Under the pieces are notes generated by a model. It saw only the letters and a program-made list of their open reading frames with translations, did no database searches and was not told the origin of the DNA. From contig JALOSH010000035.1 in NCBI GenBank assembly GCA_025458545.1, forward strand, positions 1 to 15,525: 15,525 nucleotides of DNA. Direction: 5' to 3'. This DNA is from Hydrogenophaga sp. GTDB taxonomy: Bacteria; Pseudomonadota; Gammaproteobacteria; Burkholderiales; Burkholderiaceae. A program made the translations under genes and the position numbers. The number at the start of each line of letters is the position of its first letter. The first letter of the stretch is position 1. Shown in pieces: positions 7,819 through 15,525 of the stretch.

Positions 7819-7829
7819 CTGCGCCGCAG
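7819..7829. promoter_or_regulatory. PhaR-like box upstream of the phasin gene
   Basis: CTGCGCCGCAG is a palindromic CTGC-N3-GCAG, 26 nt upstream of the phasin start and downstream of a possible minus-strand -10 at 7847-7852. That is where a repressor of a phasin promoter would sit. Known PhaR proteins repress phasin genes; the assignment here is inference. Confidence 0.35.
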
Positions 7830-7846
7830 AGGCGGGCGTTGAGGGC

Positions 7847-7875
7847 AATGTATGCCGTCGCTGCTTGCCTGTGTA
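7847..7875 (-). promoter_or_regulatory. Possible phasin promoter
   Basis: On the minus strand TACACA (7875-7870), 17 nt, then TACATT (7852-7847), each matching 4 of 6 sigma70 consensus bases. Spacing is good, boxes are weak. Confidence 0.25.
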
Positions 7876-7948
7876 GGGGCTGTCGACTAAACCGGGGGGG
7901 GCTGCCCGCTGCCGCGCGGGTTTACGAGGGATGGAGGCTGGGGGCAGT

Positions 7949-7976
7949 TGGACAAGAATGCTGGTTTTGATGTCCA
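7949..7976. promoter_or_regulatory. Inverted repeat upstream of the acyl-CoA reductase gene
   Basis: TGGACA (7949-7954) and TGTCCA (7971-7976) are perfect 6-bp arms separated by 16 nt, ending 18 nt before the start codon. It could be an operator for the reductase gene; nothing ties it to a specific protein. Confidence 0.2.
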
Positions 7977-7994
7977 TCCTGTTGGGAGTCTTTC

Positions 7995-9980
7995 ATGCAT
8001 TACTTCGTCACCGGTGCCACCGGCTTCATCGGCAAGCGGCTGGTCAAGAAGCTGCTGGAGCGCAAAGGCGCTGTGGTTCATTTCCTGATCCGTCGTGAAA
8101 GCGAGAACAAAGTGGCCGGGCTGCGCGAACACTGGGGGGTGAGCGCGGCGCGCGCCGTGCCGGTGTTTGGCGACTTGAAGGCCAAGAAACTGGGTGTGAG
8201 CGCCGAGGCCACAAAAGACCTCAAAGGCCAGATCGATCACTTCTACCACCTGGCTGCGGTGTACGACCTGGAGGCCGACGAAGAGAGCCAGATCGCGGTC
8301 AACATCGAAGGCACGCGCAACACGGTGGAGTTCGCCAAGGCCATCGGCGCCGGCCATTTCCACCATGTGTCGTCCATCGCGGCAGCGGGTCTGTACGAAG
8401 GCGTGTTCCGCGAAGACATGTTCGACGAGGCGGAGAACATCGACCACCCGTATTTCATGACCAAGCACGAGAGCGAGAAGATCGTGCGCACCGAATGCAA
8501 GCTGCCGTGGAGCGTGTACCGGCCCGCGCTGGTGGTGGGCGACAGCCGCACCGGCGAAATGGACAAGATCGACGGACCGTACTACTTTTTCAAGCTGATC
8601 CAGCGCATGCGGCAGATCCTGCCGCCCTGGATGCCCAGCGTGGGCCTGGAGGGCGGGCGTATCAACATCGTGCCGGTGGACTTCGTGGTGAACGCGCTGG
8701 ACCACATCAGCCACGGCAAACGCACTGGTGGCGAATGCTTCCATCTGGTGGACCCGATGGGTTACCGCGTTGGTGACGTGCTCGACATTCTGAGCAAGGC
8801 CGCGCACGCACCGAAGATGAACCTGTTCATCAACGCGGCACTGATGGGTTTCATTCCCAAGAGCGTCAAAAAAGGCCTGATGGCGCTGGCGCCGGTGCGT
8901 CGCGTGTACAAGGCTGTGATGCAGGACCTCGGGCTGCCCGAGGACATGATGAACTTCGTCAACTACCCGACGCGGTTCGACTGCCGCGAGACGCAGGCTG
9001 CGCTCAAGGGCAGCGGCATCGAGTGTCCCAACCTCAAGGACTACGCCTGGCGGCTGTGGGATTACTGGGAGCGCCACCTCGATCCCGATCTGCACATCGA
9101 CCGCAGCTTGAAGGGCACGGTCGCGGGAAAGGTGGTGCTGGTCACCGGCGGCAGCTCGGGCATCGGCCTGGCGGCGGCGCACAAGTTCGCCGAGGCCGGC
9201 GCGGTGACGATCATCTGTGGTCGCGACCAGGACAAGCTCGACGAAGCGTGCAAAGAGGCCAAGGCCAAGGGCTACCAGTTCATCGCCTACGCCGCCGACA
9301 TCGCCGACATGGCCGACTGCGACCGTTTCATCCAGCTGCTGGTCGCCAACCATGGCGGCGTGGACTTCCTGATCAACAACGCGGGCCGTTCGATCCGCCG
9401 TGCCATCGAGGGCAGTTACGACCGCTTCCACGATTTCGAGCGCACCATGCAGTTGAACTACTTTGGCTGCCTGCGCGTGACCATGGGCCTGCTGCCCGGC
9501 ATGGTGGCGAAGCGCAAGGGCCACATCGTCAACATCAGCTCCATCGGTGTGCTGACCAACGCGCCGCGCTTCAGTGCCTACGTGGCCAGCAAGGCCGCGC
9601 TGGACGCCTGGACGCGCTGCGCCTCCAGCGAATTTGCCGACCAGGGCATCAGCTTCACCACCATCAACATGCCGCTGGTGCGCACGCCCATGATCGCGCC
9701 GACGCAGATCTACAAGAACGTGCCAACGCTGGCGCCGGAAGAGGCGGCCGACATGATCGCGCAGGCCTGCATCTTCAAGCCGGTGCGCATCGCCACGCGC
9801 TTGGGGGTGACGGGGCAGGTACTGCACGCGTTCGTGCCGCGGATTGCGCAGATCGTGATGAACACCAGCTTCCGCATGTTCCCGGATTCGTCGGCGGCGA
9901 AGGGGGAGAAGGGGGCCAAGTCTTCGTTGTCGCCGGAGGCGGTGGCGATGCAGCAGATGATGCGGGGGATTCACTTCTGA
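7995..9980 (+). CDS. Alcohol-forming fatty acyl-CoA reductase (Marinobacter Maqu_2220-like), two fused SDR domains
   Basis: A 661-residue protein of two fused Rossmann domains. Domain 1 (about 1-365) is an extended SDR: TGATGFIG at 6-13, HHVSSIAAAG at 123-132 and the catalytic Y153-x3-K157. Domain 2 (about 372-600) is a classical SDR: TGGSSGIG at 384-391, NNAG at 461-464, serine at 515-516 and Y529-x3-K533. The length, domain order and many whole segments (FREDMF, MTKHESEK, GEMDK.DGPYYFFK, RFHDFERTMQLNYFG, NISSIGVLTNAPRFSAYV) match what I recall of the M. aquaeolei enzyme, which reduces fatty acyl-CoA through aldehyde to fatty alcohol with NADPH, for wax esters. GGGAG lies 6 nt before the ATG. 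The neighbouring phasin and patatin support a storage-lipid role. The family is firm, the product in this host inferred. Confidence 0.88.
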   Translation: MHYFVTGATGFIGKRLVKKLLERKGAVVHFLIRRESENKVAGLREHWGVSAARAVPVFGDLKAKKLGVSAEATKDLKGQIDHFYHLAAVYDLEADEESQIAVNIEGTRNTVEFAKAIGAGHFHHVSSIAAAGLYEGVFREDMFDEAENIDHPYFMTKHESEKIVRTECKLPWSVYRPALVVGDSRTGEMDKIDGPYYFFKLIQRMRQILPPWMPSVGLEGGRINIVPVDFVVNALDHISHGKRTGGECFHLVDPMGYRVGDVLDILSKAAHAPKMNLFINAALMGFIPKSVKKGLMALAPVRRVYKAVMQDLGLPEDMMNFVNYPTRFDCRETQAALKGSGIECPNLKDYAWRLWDYWERHLDPDLHIDRSLKGTVAGKVVLVTGGSSGIGLAAAHKFAEAGAVTIICGRDQDKLDEACKEAKAKGYQFIAYAADIADMADCDRFIQLLVANHGGVDFLINNAGRSIRRAIEGSYDRFHDFERTMQLNYFGCLRVTMGLLPGMVAKRKGHIVNISSIGVLTNAPRFSAYVASKAALDAWTRCASSEFADQGISFTTINMPLVRTPMIAPTQIYKNVPTLAPEEAADMIAQACIFKPVRIATRLGVTGQVLHAFVPRIAQIVMNTSFRMFPDSSAAKGEKGAKSSLSPEAVAMQQMMRGIHF

Positions 9981-10040
9981 CTTCGTTGTCTTGAGTTCGG
10001 GCTGTCGTGGCGAGCCGGGTCTCGGCCCGGCGGCCGACTC

Positions 10041-10068
10041 ACTTTTCTTTGCTTCGCCAAAGAAAAGT
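10041..10068. repeat. A/T-rich hairpin in the left end of the fold-back element
   Basis: Perfect 11-bp arms (10041-10051, 10058-10068) with loop CTTCGC. It is the only strongly A/T-rich tract nearby. The inverted copy is at 10454-10481. Confidence 0.85.
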
Positions 10069-10453
10069 AAGCAAAAGAAAGGCGAGCCGACGACCGGGCC
10101 GCTGAGCGGTTCCTTGCGCTGCTCGGTTCGCCCGGGGTGCGCGCAAACTCGCTTCGCTCAAACATGCGCGCCCCTTGTCCGGGCGCCCCTGCGCTGCTCA
10201 GCCCGCTCGGACGGCACAGGCGGGAGCGGATGCGGACTGCCCTTCTCGCACCCATGGCCGCCTGAGGGGAAGTCCGTTCCAGGCTTGCGCCGTCATGCGC
10301 TGGCGAGTAGCGCAGGGCCGGGCGGATCAGGGCTGCGCATGTCCGAAGGCCGCGCAGCGGACAAGTTTGCGCAGACCCCGCACGGACCGAGCAACGGAGT
10401 GTGCCCGCAGCGAAGCGGAGGGACAGCGCATCCGGCTCGCCTTTCTTTTGGCT

Positions 10454-10481
10454 ACTTTTCTTTGGCGAAGCAAAGAAAAGT
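10454..10481. repeat. A/T-rich hairpin in the right end of the fold-back element
   Basis: Perfect 11-bp arms (10454-10464, 10471-10481) with loop GCGAAG, the inverted copy of 10041-10068. Confidence 0.85.
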
Positions 10482-10483
10482 AG

Positions 10484-11430
<947 letters not shown>

Positions 11431-11481
11431 CATGGCCGCTCACACGCTCCTGTGCGGGGCGACGCGTCTGTTCCAGGGCGC

Positions 11482-11554
11482 CCGAGGATCCGGCTTCGCC
11501 GGTCCCAGGGTGCGTCCCCCTCGGGGGGAACGCGCGGAGCGCGGCAGGGGGGGG
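11482..11554. repeat. Intergenic palindromic (REP-like) repeat between argB and the response regulator
   Basis: It holds a series of palindromes: CCGGC-TTC-GCCGG near 11490-11502, CCCCCTCGGGGGG at 11516-11526, then CGCGCGGAGCGCG and a run of eight G. The last part can also pair with the C-run at 11516. I recall similar sequences at many intergenic sites in Comamonadaceae. The G-run runs into the ribosome-binding region of the next gene. Confidence 0.55.
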
Positions 11555-11556
11555 CG

Positions 11557-12249
11557 ATGAGACTCTTGTTGGTCGAGGACGACGTGATGGTCGCCAGCGG
11601 CATCAAGCTGGGGCTGTGCAACGCCGGTTACACGGTGGACTGGGTGGGCAGTGCCGAGCGGGCCGAGCAGGCGGTGGAGAAAGACAGCTTCGACCTCGCC
11701 ATCGTCGACATCGGCCTGCCGGGTGTGGGTGGCCTGGAGCTGACCCGGCGCCTGCGCACGCGAGGGCTGACGATGCCGGTGTTGATCCTGACCGCCCGCG
11801 ACGCGCTGCACGACCGTGTGCAGGGTCTGGACATCGGCGCCGACGACTACATGCTCAAGCCGTTTGAGCTCCCGGAGCTGTTGGCACGGCTGCGCGCGCT
11901 TCTGCGCCGTTCGCAGGCCGCCACCTCGGCGGTGTTGTGCTTTGGTCCGCTGGAGATGGACACCGCCTTGCGCCGGGTGACGCTGGCGGGTAAGCCCATG
12001 GAGCTTGGACCGCGCGAGTGGACGGTGCTCGAATACCTGCTGATGCAGGCACCCAAACCAGCCGCCAAAGACAAGCTGCTGCAGGCCCTGACCGGCTGGG
12101 ACAAAGAGATCACCCCCAATGCGATCGAGGTATACGTGTCGCGCTTGCGGGCCAAGCTCGATCCTGCTGGCGTCTCGCTGCGCTCCATCCGCGGGTTCGG
12201 CTACCGGCTCGAACTGAGCACGCCGACCGACCATGCGCCCGACGCCTGA
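11557..12249 (+). CDS. OmpR/PhoB-family response regulator (TctD/QseB-like)
   Basis: A 230-residue two-component regulator. The receiver domain (1-115) has the acidic pair D8/D9, phospho-acceptor D51 in LAIVDIGLPG, T79 in LILTA and K101 in MLKPFELPELLARL. The C-terminal winged helix (about 128-224) ends in the typical ITPNAIEVYVSRLRAKL ... IRGFGYRL. It binds DNA as a dimer on phosphorylation. The ATG at 11557 starts directly at the receiver strand MRLLLVED; an earlier in-frame start at 11452 would lie in the repeat and is rejected. The ribosome site is only a G-run. The stop overlaps the kinase gene, so the two are coupled. TctD-type regulators often control tricarboxylate uptake, but the target cannot be read here. 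Confidence 0.92.
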   Translation: MRLLLVEDDVMVASGIKLGLCNAGYTVDWVGSAERAEQAVEKDSFDLAIVDIGLPGVGGLELTRRLRTRGLTMPVLILTARDALHDRVQGLDIGADDYMLKPFELPELLARLRALLRRSQAATSAVLCFGPLEMDTALRRVTLAGKPMELGPREWTVLEYLLMQAPKPAAKDKLLQALTGWDKEITPNAIEVYVSRLRAKLDPAGVSLRSIRGFGYRLELSTPTDHAPDA

Positions 12250-13732
12250 AGCGGCTCCTGCAGAAGGCATGATCTGGGGCCTGCAGCGGCGGCTCCTGGT
12301 GTTGCTGATGCTGCCGCTGGGCCTGATCGGCTTGGTCAGTGTGTTCTTCCACTACCACAGCGCTGGCACGGCCGCGCTGCAGCAAGACCAGCAGTTGCAG
12401 CGGCTGGTGCCCCTGCTGGCCGATTCGGTGGTGGTCACCCGCGAAGAACGCGGGCCGTCCGGAACGGCTTTGGTGGCAGGTACCGACGTGGTGCCTGGTT
12501 CCGCGCCTGGGCTTGCGCTGTTGCTGGCGCCGCCGGTGGAAGAGTTTCTGAAGGAGCGTGAAGGTGTCGCGGCCTACGGCATCCTGGACGCCAGCGGTCG
12601 CCTCATGCTGGGCGACGCCTGGTTGCCCACGGTGTTGCCGACGACCGATGGGGCCGAATTTCTGAGCGTGGTGGAAGGTGGCATCACCTACCGGGTGGTG
12701 GCGCAGCGCAGCAACACCACGGCGGGCGAGCTCATCGTCATGCTGGCCGATGGTTCCGATGCGCGGCAGAACTGGCTGGAAACCGTCTTGCTGCGGGTGC
12801 TGTTGCCCAATCTGCTGCTGTTCCTGGTGGCGGTGCTGGCCGTGACCTGGGCGGTGAGCCGTGCGCTGCGCCCGCTGATCGACCTCAAGCAGGCAGTGGA
12901 GCGCCGTTCGCCGCGCGACCTGAGCCCGATCGATGCCGACAGCGCGCCGGCCGAAGTGCAGCCGCTGGTGAGTTCGCTCAACCGGCTGTTCGAGCTGGTG
13001 AACGTGCAGACCGAGGCGCAGCGCCGTTTTGTGGCCGATGCCGCCCACCAGTTGCGCACGCCATTGGCTGGCCTGCAGGCGCAGGTGGAGGCCTGGGCGC
13101 AGGCGGCGCGCAGCATGGGCACGGGCGACCTGCTGAGCCTGCGGGTGGACCAGGTGCAGCGTTTGCGCGATGCGACCCGCCGCACATCGCAGTTGGCGAA
13201 CCAGCTGCTGGCCCTGTCTCGCGCTGACTCGGTGAGCGCCGACGCCCAGCCCCTGCAGCAGGTGGACTTGCAGGAGCTGTGTGAAAACATCCTGGCCCTC
13301 TACCTCGACCCAGCGGCTGAAAAACACATGGACCTGGGTTTGGAAAGCGCGCCCGCGCAGACCCGCGGCCATGCCTGGCTGCTGCGCGAACTGCTGATCA
13401 ACCTGGTGGACAACGCGGTGAAATACACCCCCCAGGGCGGGCGCATCACCTTGCGGTGCGGGCAATTGAACGAGGCTGGCGGCACGGCTTCGTGGATCGA
13501 GGTGGAAGACGATGGACCCGGCATCCCCGAGGCGGAGCACGCGCGGGTGTTGCACCGCTTCTACCGGCTGGCGGGCTCTCAGGGAGAGGGCAACGGCCTG
13601 GGGCTGGCGATTGCCGACGAGATCGCGCGCGCCCACCACACCCAGTTGCAGCTGGCGGCGGGCGCTCTGGGGCGCGGTCTGCGCGTGCGCCTGGTGTTTG
13701 CTCCGCTGGGCGGCGCCATGCCACAGGCGTGA
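12233..13732 (+). CDS. Sensor histidine kinase (TctE/QseC-like), partner of the upstream regulator
   Basis: A 499-residue inner-membrane kinase. A hydrophobic segment at about 20-40 and a second at about 188-208 enclose a periplasmic region that resembles the 2CSK_N sensor domain. A short linker follows, then the dimerisation/phosphoacceptor domain with H272 in FVADAAHQLRTPLAGL, and the ATPase domain with N394 (LLINLVDNAVKYTP), EDDGPGIPE at 425-433 and GEGNGLGLAI at 451-460. All catalytic motifs are present. The ATG at 12233 overlaps the regulator gene by 17 nt; a second ATG at 12269 (residue 13), with AGAAGG just upstream, is an equally reasonable start. The signal is unknown; TctE relatives respond to tri- or dicarboxylates. 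Confidence 0.92.
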   Translation: MRPTPEAAPAEGMIWGLQRRLLVLLMLPLGLIGLVSVFFHYHSAGTAALQQDQQLQRLVPLLADSVVVTREERGPSGTALVAGTDVVPGSAPGLALLLAPPVEEFLKEREGVAAYGILDASGRLMLGDAWLPTVLPTTDGAEFLSVVEGGITYRVVAQRSNTTAGELIVMLADGSDARQNWLETVLLRVLLPNLLLFLVAVLAVTWAVSRALRPLIDLKQAVERRSPRDLSPIDADSAPAEVQPLVSSLNRLFELVNVQTEAQRRFVADAAHQLRTPLAGLQAQVEAWAQAARSMGTGDLLSLRVDQVQRLRDATRRTSQLANQLLALSRADSVSADAQPLQQVDLQELCENILALYLDPAAEKHMDLGLESAPAQTRGHAWLLRELLINLVDNAVKYTPQGGRITLRCGQLNEAGGTASWIEVEDDGPGIPEAEHARVLHRFYRLAGSQGEGNGLGLAIADEIARAHHTQLQLAAGALGRGLRVRLVFAPLGGAMPQA

Positions 13733-13742
13733 TGCCGCGTCA

Positions 13743-13754
13743 GTGGGCGCCCAC
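13743..13754. promoter_or_regulatory. Perfect 12-bp palindrome upstream of slmA, possible SlmA site
   Basis: GTGGGCGCCCAC lies 86 nt before the slmA start and just after the kinase stop. It has the same length and outer GTG-G/C-CAC pattern as the E. coli SlmA site GTGAGTACTCAC (8 of 12 identical). A GC-rich palindrome could arise by chance, so this is tentative. Confidence 0.25.
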
Positions 13755-13839
13755 AACGCTGTGCCAAAATGAAGCTCAGGATGACAAGCACCGGGCCCTG
13801 TTCATGGCCCACCAGCCGACCCACAACGGACCGACGCCC

Positions 13840-14523
13840 ATGACCTCCAGCGCACCCGAACCCCTGCCCGCGGCCGACCTGTCCACCGATGCCGTTGCCG
13901 AAACCGCAGGCACGACCGAGGGCGGCGGACGCAAGAGGCCCAAACCCGGCGAGCGGCGGGTGCAGATCCTGCAGGCGCTGGCCACCATGCTGGAGCAACC
14001 CGGCGCCGAGCGCATCACCACCGCCGCGCTGGCCGCCCGGCTGGACGTGAGCGAGGCCGCCCTCTACCGCCATTTCGCCAGCAAGGCGCAGATGTTCGAA
14101 GGCCTGATCGAGTTCATCGAGCAGACCATTTTTGGACTGGTCAACCAGCTCGGCGAACGCGAGCCCGACGCGGCCGCTCGCTCCCGCAAGCTGGTCACGC
14201 TGCTGCTGCAGTTTGGCGAAAGAAATCCGGGCATGACGCGCGTCATGGTCGGCGATGCGCTGGTTTTTGAAAACGAGCGCCTGCAGCAGCGCATGAACCT
14301 GTTTTTCGACAAGATCGAATCGGCCCTGCGGCACAACCTGCGCGAGGCCGCGGTGCTCGTGGGCACGGCCACACCCACGGTGGACGCGCAGGCCGACGCT
14401 TCGGTGATCACCGCTTTCTGTGTCGGACGTCTGCAGCGCTTTGCCCGCAGCGGGTTCAAACGCCTGCCCAGCGAAAGCCTGGAACACAGCCTGTCGCTGC
14501 TGTTGCCGGTCGACCACCTCTGA
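13840..14523 (+). CDS. slmA: Nucleoid occlusion factor SlmA
   Basis: A 227-residue TetR-fold protein that binds chromosomal sites and blocks FtsZ ring assembly over the nucleoid. The match to E. coli SlmA as I recall it is close across the chain: RITTAALAARLDVSEAALYRHFASKAQMFEGLIEFIE at 58-94, then LLQFGERNPGMTRVMVGDALVFENERLQQRMN, and AFCVGRLQRFARSGFKRLP near the end. Residues 1-35 are an extra Ala/Pro/Thr-rich tail absent from the E. coli protein and probably disordered. The ATG at 13840 has a weak CGGA upstream; an in-frame ATG at 13804 would lengthen the tail by 12. In betaproteobacteria slmA often lies near argB; here the two-component pair lies between them. Confidence 0.93.
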   Translation: MTSSAPEPLPAADLSTDAVAETAGTTEGGGRKRPKPGERRVQILQALATMLEQPGAERITTAALAARLDVSEAALYRHFASKAQMFEGLIEFIEQTIFGLVNQLGEREPDAAARSRKLVTLLLQFGERNPGMTRVMVGDALVFENERLQQRMNLFFDKIESALRHNLREAAVLVGTATPTVDAQADASVITAFCVGRLQRFARSGFKRLPSESLEHSLSLLLPVDHL

Positions 14524-14591
14524 TTGGTGTGCGCCGGGTGTGCGGTTTAGGGCGCTTTCACTAAACAATTTCCCCTGAAAACGGGGCGGGC

Positions 14592-14621
14592 TTGTTCGGG
14601 CTTCGGGTTTTGCGGTAAAAA
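14592..14621 (+). promoter_or_regulatory. Possible promoter of the second TetR gene
   Basis: TTGTTC (14592-14597), 18 nt, then TAAAAA (14616-14621). The boxes are weak individually, but the A-run is conspicuous in this GC-rich region and lies directly before the inverted repeat at 14625. Confidence 0.3.
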
Positions 14622-14624
14622 TAG

Positions 14625-14654
14625 CACGACCGTTCGATTCATCGAGCGGCCGTG
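14625..14654 (+). terminator. Hairpin with T-run: slmA terminator and/or TetR operator
   Basis: Two 13-nt arms (14625-14637 and 14642-14654, loop TTCA) pair at 11 positions plus one G-U, and six T residues follow (14655-14660), the form of an intrinsic terminator for slmA. The left arm also contains CGACCGTTCG, an 8-of-10 palindrome like many TetR-family operators, placed just after a possible -10. Either role or both could hold. Confidence 0.5.
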
Positions 14655-14680
14655 TTTTTTCCCTTCCCCGGATTCCACCC

Positions 14681-15391
14681 ATGAGCCTCACCAGCACCAT
14701 CAAACGCGAGCGTGTGAGCGCCACGGCATCGCGCCCGCTGCAGAAAGGTCAGCAGACCAAAGCCGCGATCGTGGACGCGGCGCTCGGCCTGGCCACCCAG
14801 ATCGGCTTGGAGGGCCTGTCCATCGGCGCACTGGCCGAGGTCATGCAGATGAGCAAGTCGGGCGTGTTCGCCCATTTCGGCTCGCGCGAAGAGTTGCAGA
14901 TTTCGGTGGTCCGCGAGTACCACACCCGCTTCGAAGAAGAAGTGTTCTACCCCGCCATCGGTGCGCCGCGCGGCCTGCCCCGCTTGCGTGCGCTGTTCGA
15001 CAACTGGATGAAGCGCACCTCGGTCGAGATCGACTCGGGCTGCATCTACATCAGCGGCGCGGTCGAGTTTGACGACCGGCCTGGCCCGGTGCGCGACGCG
15101 CTGGCGAGCTCGGTCAACACCTGGCTCACCGCCATGCGCCGCGCGATCGAAATCGCGGTCGAAGAAGGCCATCTACGTGCCGACACCGACGCCACACAAA
15201 TGGGCTTCGAAATCCATGCCCTGATCTTGGCCCTGCACTACGAAGCGCGCTTTCTGCGCAGTCCGGATTCGGTCCGGCGCTCGCTCGCTGCGTTCGAGGG
15301 CATCGTCGGGCGATTCAGCCTGACCCCTTCCGACACCGTCACCCCGATCCGCTCGCCCAGCGTGCGCAAGAGCGCGATCAGCCGCGCCTGA
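14681..15391 (+). CDS. TetR/AcrR-family regulator, likely of the acyl-CoA dehydrogenase operon
   Basis: A 236-residue one-component regulator. After a basic 25-residue N-terminus comes the DNA-binding domain: TKAAIVDAALGLATQIGLEGLSIGALAEVMQMSKSGVFAHFGSREEL at about 26-72, with the recognition helix around SKSGVFAHF. The helical C-terminal domain (about 80-210) would bind an effector; residues 212-236 are a Ser/Thr/Arg-rich tail. It lies 36 nt upstream of an acyl-CoA dehydrogenase gene on the same strand, an arrangement seen for regulators that sense fatty acyl-CoA and repress beta-oxidation (inference). The ATG at 14681 has only a weak CGGA upstream. The hairpin just before it may be its own operator. 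Confidence 0.9.
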   Translation: MSLTSTIKRERVSATASRPLQKGQQTKAAIVDAALGLATQIGLEGLSIGALAEVMQMSKSGVFAHFGSREELQISVVREYHTRFEEEVFYPAIGAPRGLPRLRALFDNWMKRTSVEIDSGCIYISGAVEFDDRPGPVRDALASSVNTWLTAMRRAIEIAVEEGHLRADTDATQMGFEIHALILALHYEARFLRSPDSVRRSLAAFEGIVGRFSLTPSDTVTPIRSPSVRKSAISRA

Positions 15392-15427
15392 GCCTGTTTC
15401 CATTTCACAAACCCCACTGGAGTTCCC

Positions 15428-15525
15428 ATGCCCGTCTACAACCCGCCCCTGCGCGACATGCAGTTTGTGATGCACGAAGTGCTGAACGTGACCGCCGATT
15501 TCCAGTCCATGCCGCAGCATGCCGA
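15428..15525 (+). CDS. Acyl-CoA dehydrogenase, N-terminal fragment cut by window end
   Basis: Only the first 32 codons are present. They read MPVYNPPLRDMQFVMHEVLN, then a segment ending in MPQHA, the characteristic N-terminus of the large (about 600-residue) acyl-CoA dehydrogenases with an AcylCoA_DH_N extension, such as FadE-like and DmdC-like enzymes. These flavoproteins introduce the trans-2 double bond in beta-oxidation. GGAG at 15419-15422 lies 5 nt before the ATG, and the gene follows the TetR gene by 36 nt. The family call rests on this short stretch and the gene order. Confidence 0.75.
   Translation, partial: MPVYNPPLRDMQFVMHEVLNVTADFQSMPQHA

Noticed and set aside
7887..9974. 695-codon minus-strand frame opposite the acyl-CoA reductase
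   Set aside because: His/Arg/Val-rich antisense shadow of a well-conserved enzyme; no family resemblance.
13456..13839. Long N-terminal extension of slmA overlapping the kinase gene
   Set aside because: The extension is the out-of-frame translation of the kinase ATPase domain; SlmA homology begins after 13840.

Overview
The window looks like chromosomal DNA of a betaproteobacterium, most likely order Burkholderiales, family Comamonadaceae (Hydrogenophaga/Acidovorax-like). The grounds are GC-rich coding sequence, protein styles typical of that group (LivK-type binding proteins, a TctD/TctE-like two-component pair, a PhaF-like phasin), an argB-slmA neighbourhood, and two intergenic palindromic repeats of a kind I recall from that order. 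The genus is inference. I see no tRNA, rRNA, CRISPR array, prophage or transposase.

Layout. (1) 1-752, minus: N-terminal part of a molybdopterin oxidoreductase, cut by the window edge. (2) 872-4460, plus: a secreted Tat-like LivK-type binding protein, an M20D amidohydrolase and an M14/DUF2817 metallopeptidase; the last two overlap at GTGA. This looks like a module for capturing and hydrolysing amide or peptide substrates. (3) 4474-7146, minus: an apparent operon of patatin lipase, TetR regulator and TPR protein. (4) 7269-7793, minus: a PhaF-like PHA-granule phasin with a histone-like tail and its own terminator, divergent from (5) 7995-9980, plus: a 661-residue double-SDR protein that closely resembles the alcohol-forming fatty acyl-CoA reductase of Marinobacter. 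Regions 3-5 read as a storage-lipid locus (lipase, granule protein, fatty alcohol synthesis, regulator). (6) 10014-10508: a fold-back repeat about 495 bp long with 76-bp inverted ends and no gene. (7) 10592-11430: argB, broken by what looks like a 64-nt internal deletion that shifts the frame. (8) 11482-11554: a second palindromic repeat. (9) 11557-13732: an OmpR-type response regulator and its sensor kinase. (10) 13840-14523: slmA, the nucleoid occlusion factor. (11) 14681-15525: a TetR regulator followed by the start of an acyl-CoA dehydrogenase gene, probably the head of a beta-oxidation operon.

How the parts fit. Much of the window concerns fatty acids: storage granules and a lipase, reduction of acyl-CoA to alcohol, and acyl-CoA oxidation, with a TetR regulator in each of the lipase and oxidation blocks. 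Intergenic palindromes matching the CTGC-N3-GCAG box reported for the PHA repressor PhaR precede both the phasin and the patatin operon. This would link them, but the motif is short and also occurs elsewhere in the window. The most striking anomalies are the disrupted argB and the long fold-back element just upstream of it. The fatty acyl-CoA reductase locus is the most interesting metabolic system. I do not claim a wholly new system.
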